Origin: VYFG01 sp965204165
Lineage (GTDB): Bacteria; Pseudomonadota; Gammaproteobacteria; Arenicellales; Poriferihabitantaceae
Reading direction: 5' to 3'
NCBI GenBank assembly: GCA_965204165.1
Contig: OZ241969.1
Span: forward strand, 1,488,001 to 1,552,000
Length of the DNA stretch: 64,000 nt
The notes beneath the pieces were generated by a model, which had not been told where the DNA came from, did not search any database, and saw only the letters and a list, made by a program, of their open reading frames with translations. This document shows positions 58,796 to 64,000 of the stretch, one piece after another. A program made the position numbers and the translations under genes. How positions within the stretch are numbered: position 1 is the first letter of the stretch; the number at the start of each line of letters is the position of its first letter.

Positions 58796-59965
58796 CTAGT
58801 GGCCGTCGCCCTGCCGGGTGCGCGGCCCGGTACGCGACAGGTTCTCCACAGCGGCACGCAGCCCGTCGAAGCTGTTGGCCGGGAGAAACCGGTGGACCTC
58901 GGGCAGTCGTGCCGACAGGGACGCCTCGGTGAGGGTGACCCCTTCGCGGCCCAGCATGGGGTTCAGCCACAGGATCTGGCGGCAGCGCAGGCGGATCCTC
59001 GACAGTTCGGTCCGGAGCATTTCGGGATCGTCGGTGTCGAAACCGTCGCTGATGATGAGGACATGGGAGTCGGACCGAAGCAGGATCCCGGCGTGGCGCC
59101 GGTTGAATTCGGCCAGGGAGCGGGCGATGCAGGTTCCGCCAAGCCAGAGATTTTCCCCGGCGTCCAGCCGGGCCAGCATCCGTTCCAGGCTGCGCTCCCG
59201 GAAAAACGGGGTCACCTCAAACAGGCGGGTATGAAAGGCGAACGCGACCGAACCCCGGAAACTCTGCATCAAGCCGCGCACGAAACGGAAGAGCAGGGGA
59301 TTGTTCCAGGTCATGGAGTGGGACACGTCATGGAGAACCACGAGGTGCAGCGGCACGGGCCTTGGCCGGCTCCAGACCAGCTTCAGCGGCAGCCCGCCCG
59401 TTGCCAGGCTGCGCCGGAGGGACCTGCGCATGTCCAGGTGCCCGCCCCTGGGTGAGATTTCCCGCCGCTTGCCGAGCCGCCGGCGCAGCTGCTGCCCGAG
59501 CCTCTCCACCAGGGATTCCACCTCGTGCATGGCGATGCGGTCGCGCAGGAAACGGAAATCGGCCTTGCCCAGGGTGCGCTGCCGGCCGGCTCCGCTGCCT
59601 TCGATGTCGCTTTGTCCGTGGGTGCTGTCCGGTTCCCGGTCGCTGGTTCCCGCGAAGCCCACCAGCGTCCGCCCCGGCGAATCCGGGAGGCCGCCCGGAA
59701 CGGATTTCGGCGCTGCCTGTTCGATTGCCACGGGAAACCAGAAGCGGTTGAAATGGCGATCGAATTCGCGCCATTCGTCGTGCGTGCGGCAGCACAGCGC
59801 GCGCAGTCCCCGGCGGGTGAGCACCGGATCCCGGGCTCCCCTGTCCACCAGCCGGAAAAGATCGGGCAGTTCCCCGACGCCGATCCGGTAGCCATGCCGG
59901 CGCAGGTAGCCGGCGAATTCCAGCATGCGGCTGACGGGCGGGGCGGGGGAGAGGGAGCCGCTCAC
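58796..59965 (-). CDS. CoxE-type VWA-domain protein
   Basis: 389 residues. The N-terminal part (MLEFAGYLRRHGYRIGVGEL, LRALCCRTHDEWREFDRHF) is the usual start of CoxE-like proteins. The C-terminal half is a von Willebrand A domain with the metal-binding motif HDVSHSM (D-x-S-x-S), FAFHTRL and VLIISDGFDTDD. These partner with MoxR AAA ATPases as in the carbon-monoxide dehydrogenase maturation genes coxD/coxE, although no CODH genes are nearby. Overlaps the ATPase gene by 4 bp. Confidence 0.85.
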   Translation of the reverse strand: MSGSLSPAPPVSRMLEFAGYLRRHGYRIGVGELPDLFRLVDRGARDPVLTRRGLRALCCRTHDEWREFDRHFNRFWFPVAIEQAAPKSVPGGLPDSPGRTLVGFAGTSDREPDSTHGQSDIEGSGAGRQRTLGKADFRFLRDRIAMHEVESLVERLGQQLRRRLGKRREISPRGGHLDMRRSLRRSLATGGLPLKLVWSRPRPVPLHLVVLHDVSHSMTWNNPLLFRFVRGLMQSFRGSVAFAFHTRLFEVTPFFRERSLERMLARLDAGENLWLGGTCIARSLAEFNRRHAGILLRSDSHVLIISDGFDTDDPEMLRTELSRIRLRCRQILWLNPMLGREGVTLTEASLSARLPEVHRFLPANSFDGLRAAVENLSRTGPRTRQGDGH

Positions 59966-60837
59966 GCGATCTGCCGGACGATGTCCGCCAGTTCATCGGC
60001 CCCGACGGCGTCGAAATCCTCCCGGTTCTTGAGCACGCAGCCGCGGGTCGCGGCCAGCAGCTCCCCGTCGGCGGGCAGGCTGTCCACGGACGCCGCCATC
60101 AGCGCCGAACACCAGTCCAGCATTTCCGCGATGCCCGGGGACTTTGCCAGGTTGCGTCCGCGCAGGATCTGCACCACGCGGGTCACCTGGTCCGCCAGCC
60201 GGTGGCTGATGCCGGGCAGCCTGGCTTCAACGATGGCCAGTTCCCTGGCATGGTCGGGGTAGTCGAGGTAATGGTATAGGCAGCGGCGGCGCAGGGCGTC
60301 GCTCAGGTCCCGGGATCCGTTCGAGGTGAGGATCACCGTCGGCAGGGAGCGGGCGCTGAGCGTGCCGAGTTCCGGGATGGTCACCTGGAAGTCCGACAGC
60401 AGTTCCAGCAGGTACGCCTCGAAGGCCTCGTCCGCGCGGTCGATCTCATCGATGAGGAGCACGGGGGGCTCCGGCTGGCGGATCGACTGGAGCAGGGGGC
60501 GCTCCAGCAGGAATTCGGGCGCGAAGATGTCCAGGGACTCCTGCGCGGCCCCGGCCTCCTGCAGCTGGATGGAAAGCAGCTGGCGGCTGTAGTTCCACTC
60601 GTACACCGCCGCATTGGTGTCGAGGCCCTCGTAGCACTGCAGGCGAATGAGTCGCCGGTCTTCCACGGTGGCCAGGGTTCGGGCGATTTCGGTCTTGCCG
60701 ACCCCGGCCTCGCCTTCCACAAGCAACGGGCGGCCGAGACGGTGCATCAGCACCAGCACCGTGGCCAGTTCGGTCTCGGCGATGTAGCCCGCCGCGGCGA
60801 ACCGGTCCATGAGGGTTTCGGGATCGGGCATCTCCAT
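59962..60837 (-). CDS. MoxR-type AAA+ ATPase
   Basis: 291 residues. Walker A GEAGVGKTE (42-50), Walker B VLLIDEID with D130/E131, sensor region VILTSNGSRDLSDALRRRC. MoxR ATPases act as chaperones that insert metals or mature complexes with their VWA partner. The ATG at 60837 is chosen because it gives family length and homologous residues (MEMPDPETLMDRF). A divergent GST gene starts 184 bp upstream. Confidence 0.9.
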   Translation of the reverse strand: MEMPDPETLMDRFAAAGYIAETELATVLVLMHRLGRPLLVEGEAGVGKTEIARTLATVEDRRLIRLQCYEGLDTNAAVYEWNYSRQLLSIQLQEAGAAQESLDIFAPEFLLERPLLQSIRQPEPPVLLIDEIDRADEAFEAYLLELLSDFQVTIPELGTLSARSLPTVILTSNGSRDLSDALRRRCLYHYLDYPDHARELAIVEARLPGISHRLADQVTRVVQILRGRNLAKSPGIAEMLDWCSALMAASVDSLPADGELLAATRGCVLKNREDFDAVGADELADIVRQIA

Positions 60838-61021
60838 CGTGATTGGGGAGGATTGTGCTGACGGTTTCGCGGAGTATAGCCGAAGCGACGACCGACCCCG
60901 TCGGCAACCGCCGGCGGTGGTGCCCCGGCGACTTTCGCTGCACGCAGGGCGCCACCGGTGACCAGGGGTGCGCGGGCTCTGGTACACTCGCCGGCCCAAC
61001 AGAATCTGACCGGATCCATCA

Positions 61022-61579
61022 ATGAAACTCTACGGCAGCGTGACCTCTCCGTACGTGCGCCACGTGCGGGTCGCCCTCGCCCAGTCGGGCTTTGACTACA
61101 CCTTTGTCGAGGCGGATTACGCCATGAGCGCCGAGCGCTCCCCGACGGCGAAGGTACCGTTTTTTGAAGACGGGGACCTGACGCTCACGGATTCGACCTC
61201 GATCCTGAAGCATGTGCGGGAGAAATCCGGCATGGGCTTCCTCGGGGATCTCGAGGACTGCGAGCTCTATTTCATGGCGGACACCCTCATTGATGCAGGC
61301 ATCAACCAGTTCATGATGGAGAAGGAAGGCGCCACGGCGGACAGGTTCCCCTATCTCGGCCGCCAGCAGTTCCGGGTGCTCAAGGGGCTCGAAGAGCTGA
61401 ACCGGCGCCTTGACCCGGGTGACGGAATCGGCAGGGACGGTGCGCTGCGCACTGCCTGCCTGATCGGCTGGGGGTTGTTCCGGAACCGTTTTTCCCTGGA
61501 CGGGCTGGACAACCTGCGCGGGCTGATGGAAGCCGCCGGGCGGGATCCGGTGTTCGTGGAGACGGCGCCGCGGGACTGA
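61022..61579 (+). CDS. Glutathione S-transferase family protein
   Basis: 185 residues. The N-terminal thioredoxin-like domain has MKLYGSVTSPYVRHVRVAL (Ser/Cys region near residues 6-11), KVPFFEDGDLTLTDSTSIL with the cis-proline and the D-S pair that binds glutathione. The C-terminal helical domain follows (YFMADTLIDAGINQFMMEKEG in parts: ADTLIDAGINQ). The domain is somewhat shorter than typical. Substrate unknown. It has a TACACT -10-like element 34 bp upstream of the start. Confidence 0.85.
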   Translation: MKLYGSVTSPYVRHVRVALAQSGFDYTFVEADYAMSAERSPTAKVPFFEDGDLTLTDSTSILKHVREKSGMGFLGDLEDCELYFMADTLIDAGINQFMMEKEGATADRFPYLGRQQFRVLKGLEELNRRLDPGDGIGRDGALRTACLIGWGLFRNRFSLDGLDNLRGLMEAAGRDPVFVETAPRD

Positions 61580-61621
61580 ACGGGGTGCCGCGGTTTCCCG
61601 GGGCCCGGGCTCAGGGATGCC

Positions 61622-61927
61622 TCATCTAAGCACCACGCCGCCTGCGATGTAGGTCCAGAGCAACACCAGGAAAACACCCAGGGGGACCAGGCTGGTCCCG
61701 AGCGCCGCACGGAGCCTGTCCCGCCGCAGAAGCCGGACGGAAAGCCAGAGACAGGCGGCCAGGGCCACCGGGTAGGCCAGCATCAGGGTACGCAGCAGGT
61801 ACTCGTGAAAGAACCCGGGGACCCGGCCCTCGCCATCGATCAGGAGAAACGTGAACGGCAACAGCGGCACCACCAGGGCCGCCGGGACGGCGGACAGGAT
61901 GTTCCCGGCGTAGACCAGTTTTCTCAT
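61622..61927 (-). CDS. Small polytopic membrane protein
   Basis: 101 residues with about three hydrophobic spans (NILSAVPAALVVPLLPFTFLL in part; LMLAYPVALAACLWLSVRLL; LGVFLVLLWTYIAGGVV). Start MRKLVYAGN, with no family recognised. Lies 18 bp downstream of the enolase-superfamily gene on the same strand, so it may be co-transcribed. Confidence 0.6.
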   Translation of the reverse strand: MRKLVYAGNILSAVPAALVVPLLPFTFLLIDGEGRVPGFFHEYLLRTLMLAYPVALAACLWLSVRLLRRDRLRAALGTSLVPLGVFLVLLWTYIAGGVVLR

Positions 61928-61945
61928 GCGGGTTCCCGGACCGGA

Positions 61946-63049
61946 TCAGGCGAGCACGCTTTCCCGGCGGTCCGATTGCGCCAGCCAGTCCGGGTGAACC
62001 TCCGCCCCCCAGCCGGGAGCGTCGGGCACCGTTGCCATGCCGTCCCTGATGCCGTAGGGGGAGTCGAGGAACAGCCCGTACTGCCAGGGGTAGTAATCCG
62101 CCTCCTCGATGGCGAATTCCAGGTACCGGCCGGCATTGGGAATGGCGCGCAGGAGGTGCATGGTGAACAGGGTCACCATGGACAAGTTGGCGCAGTGGGG
62201 CGTCACGGGGATGCCGGCGGCTCCGGCCATGCGGGCCACCCGGAGGGTCCGGCTGAGTCCGCCGAGATAGCAGACGTCCGGCTGCACGATATCCACCACC
62301 CGCCCGTCGATCATCTGCCGCCAGTTCTGCAGCTCGCAGTCCTGCTCCCCGCCCGTCACGTCCAGGGACAGGGCCTCGGTGACCTGCCTGGTCTGGTCGT
62401 ATTCCCAGTAGGGGCAGGGCTCCTCGAAATGAACCACGCCATGGTCTTCCAGCATCCGGCCGACCGCGATGGCCCGGCCCGGCGAGAAACCGGAATTGCC
62501 GTCCACCAGCAGGGAGACTTCGTCGCCCAGCACGCTGCGCACGGCCGGGACAATGGCCTCGGTCCGGCCCGGCCACTCGTCGATGTCATGGCCGCATTCC
62601 GCGCCGACGCGGAACTTGAACGCATCGAATCCGTACCGGTCGCGCAGTCCGGCGAACCGTACCGCCTCATCCTCCGGGGTGATGTCCCTTTTCATGGAAG
62701 AGGCATAGGCGCGGACCGGACCCGGGCTGCCGCCGATCAGTTCGCAGACGCTCTTTCCCTCGCGCTTGCCCCGGCAGTCCCACAGGGCGGTGTCCACCCC
62801 CCCGAACGCGCGCCGCAGGTACGATCCCGGAAACTTGTGCTCCTTCTCCATCACGCGGTCGCCAAGGGCATCGATGTCGGTGCTGTCCCTGCCGAGGACC
62901 CAGGGGGCCACCTGGCGGTGCACCACCTGTGCGGTGATGTCGGCGTGATAGGGGGCGGTCTGGCCCCAGCCCTGGCTGCCGTCCTCCAGGGTTACCCGGA
63001 CGAAGCAGATGAACTCGTTGGAGAAGGTCTCGATGCGCTGGATGTTCAT
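61946..63049 (-). CDS. Mandelate racemase/muconate lactonising (enolase superfamily) protein
   Basis: 367 residues. An alpha+beta capping domain is followed by a barrel with KFRVGAECGHD (lysine of the K-x-R/K type near residue 148), SLLVDGNSGF, VHFEEPCPYWEYDQT (in part) and GGEQDCEL as metal ligands (D, E, E), and DIVQPDVCYLGGL and TPHCANLSM (histidine). The K-x-K/R plus H arrangement fits acid-sugar dehydratases or racemases. No sugar-acid genes are adjacent. Substrate unknown. It is divergent from argG. Confidence 0.85.
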   Translation of the reverse strand: MNIQRIETFSNEFICFVRVTLEDGSQGWGQTAPYHADITAQVVHRQVAPWVLGRDSTDIDALGDRVMEKEHKFPGSYLRRAFGGVDTALWDCRGKREGKSVCELIGGSPGPVRAYASSMKRDITPEDEAVRFAGLRDRYGFDAFKFRVGAECGHDIDEWPGRTEAIVPAVRSVLGDEVSLLVDGNSGFSPGRAIAVGRMLEDHGVVHFEEPCPYWEYDQTRQVTEALSLDVTGGEQDCELQNWRQMIDGRVVDIVQPDVCYLGGLSRTLRVARMAGAAGIPVTPHCANLSMVTLFTMHLLRAIPNAGRYLEFAIEEADYYPWQYGLFLDSPYGIRDGMATVPDAPGWGAEVHPDWLAQSDRRESVLA

Positions 63050-63234
63050 CTTCGTCGGAAGGATCGGGGGCCCCGAGTATTCCCGGTTTTTTCCGCCAAT
63101 GCCAGCGGGATCTTCGTGTTCCCGGGACGTCGCGCAGCGTGGACGCCGGCGGGCCTTCTGGTCCTGGTTTCGGCAAACGGCACGGCCGCGGGCTTCGCTG
63201 ATACAATCCCCGCTTTTCCCTTTCCGTTTCAGCC

Positions 63235-64000
63235 ATGTCCACCATCCTCAAGAGTCTGCCCGTGGGTGAACGGGTCGGTATTGCCTTTTCCGGCGGTCTC
63301 GACACCAGCGCCGCCATCCACTGGATGCGGCAAAAGGGCGCCATACCCCACGCGTACACCGCCAACCTGGCCCAGCCGGACGAGGATGACTATGACAGCA
63401 TTCCGCGCAAGGCCAGGGAATACGGCGCTGAGGATGCCAGGCTGGTGGACTGCCGCGCCCAGCTCGCCGCCGAGGGAATCGCCGCTATCCAGTGCGGCGC
63501 CTTCCACGTCACCACGGCCGGGGTCACCTATTTCAACACCACGCCCCTTGGCCGGGCGGTCACCGGCACCATGCTGGTGACCGCGATGCGCGAGGACGGC
63601 GTCAACATCTGGGGCGACGGCAGCACCTACAAGGGCAACGACATCGAGCGGTTCTACCGCTACGGACTGCTGGCGAACCCGGGCCTGAAAATCTACAAGC
63701 CCTGGCTGGACGAGGCGTTCATCGGCGAACTGGGCGGCCGCGCGGAGATGTCGGCCTTCTTGCAGGCGTCGGGATTCACCTACCGGATGTCGGCGGAGAA
63801 GGCCTATTCCACCGACTCGAACATGCTCGGCGCCTCCCACGAGGCCAAGGACCTCGAGTATCTCGGCACCAACGTCCGGATCGTCGAACCGATCATGGGA
63901 GTCCGGTTCTGGGACCCGGCGGTGGAGATTCCGGCGGAGGAGGTCACGGTCCGTTACCACGAGGGCCGCCCGGTGGCGCTCAACGGGCAGACCTTCGATA
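63235..64000 (+). CDS. argG: Argininosuccinate synthase ArgG (5' part only)
   Basis: First 255 codons; continues past the right edge. ArgG joins citrulline and aspartate with ATP. The PP-loop is RVGIAFSGGLDTSAAIHWMR (in part GIAFSGGLDTS). It follows the E. coli-type subclass closely (YTANLAQPDEDDYDSIPRKA, FNTTPLGRAVTGTML, WGDGSTYKGNDIERFYRYG, YSTDSNMLGASHEAKDLEYL). A TACAAT (63202-63207) lies 27 bp upstream. argH is 26 kb away in the window, so the arginine genes are not clustered. Confidence 0.97.
   Translation, partial: MSTILKSLPVGERVGIAFSGGLDTSAAIHWMRQKGAIPHAYTANLAQPDEDDYDSIPRKAREYGAEDARLVDCRAQLAAEGIAAIQCGAFHVTTAGVTYFNTTPLGRAVTGTMLVTAMREDGVNIWGDGSTYKGNDIERFYRYGLLANPGLKIYKPWLDEAFIGELGGRAEMSAFLQASGFTYRMSAEKAYSTDSNMLGASHEAKDLEYLGTNVRIVEPIMGVRFWDPAVEIPAEEVTVRYHEGRPVALNGQTFD

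Noticed and set aside
1..64000. CRISPR arrays, insertion sequences, rRNA
   Set aside because: No regularly spaced direct repeats, transposase genes or rRNA sequence were recognised on reading both strands.

Overview
This 64 kb window is high-GC, densely coded chromosome from what looks like an aerobic gammaproteobacterium. Pointers are the gmk-rpoZ-spoT order with yicC upstream, lptM between argH and lysA, an E. coli-type argininosuccinate synthase, glnE, nagZ, an aa3 oxidase operon of the coxB-coxA-ctaG-coxC type, and a two-gene class II ribonucleotide reductase (nrdJa-nrdJb) as known from Pseudomonas. I cannot name a genus. No rRNA, tRNA, CRISPR array or insertion sequence was recognised.

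Region 1 (1-~4250) is the end of an integrated element: the start of a type I restriction-modification methylase (hsdM, running off the left edge), a lone McrA-head-domain protein, a coiled-coil protein, and two tandem paralogous tyrosine integrases. It abuts a DUF898 membrane-protein gene that stops halfway through its conserved domain, so the element probably inserted there.

Region 2 (4245-19050): a YdiJ-like FAD/Fe-S 2-hydroxyacid dehydrogenase diverges from an enoyl-CoA hydratase / class III CoA-transferase pair, followed by tsaD and dnaG (with neither rpsU nor rpoD beside them), plsY, folB-folK, a serine-glyoxylate-type aminotransferase, msrA, a PuuD-like membrane protein, a 25-residue membrane peptide, a GhrA-like reductase, and a BrnT/BrnA toxin-antitoxin pair.

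Region 3 (19126-31607): cytochrome c oxidase genes with assembly factors (ctaB, coxB, coxA, ctaG, coxC, surf1, an Sco-like protein and small membrane proteins), then an RND efflux operon whose promoter carries a perfect palindrome.

Region 4 (31791-46405): thiamine-pyrophosphokinase-like protein, aroE and a cN-I type 5'-nucleotidase on the plus strand face a long minus-strand run: an uncharacterised acyltransferase / BON-domain / small membrane protein cluster, yicC, gmk, rpoZ, spoT, a low-molecular-weight phosphatase, an L,D-transpeptidase, nagZ, argH, lptM and lysA.

Region 5 (46573-64000): hipBA with three operators spaced exactly 26 bp apart, an M48 lipoprotein protease, glnE, ilvE, a zinc-finger protein, nrdJab behind two NrdR-like boxes, GFA and PaaI-type genes, a MoxR ATPase / CoxE-type VWA pair, a GST, an enolase-superfamily enzyme, and argG running off the right edge.

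The most unusual signals are the phased hipBA operators, the NrdR-like box pair, the palindrome centred on the efflux promoter -10, the integrase cassette with its truncated target gene, the altered tsaD-dnaG neighbourhood, and the uncharacterised 43679-46405 cluster. No system that is clearly new to science is proven by the sequence alone.
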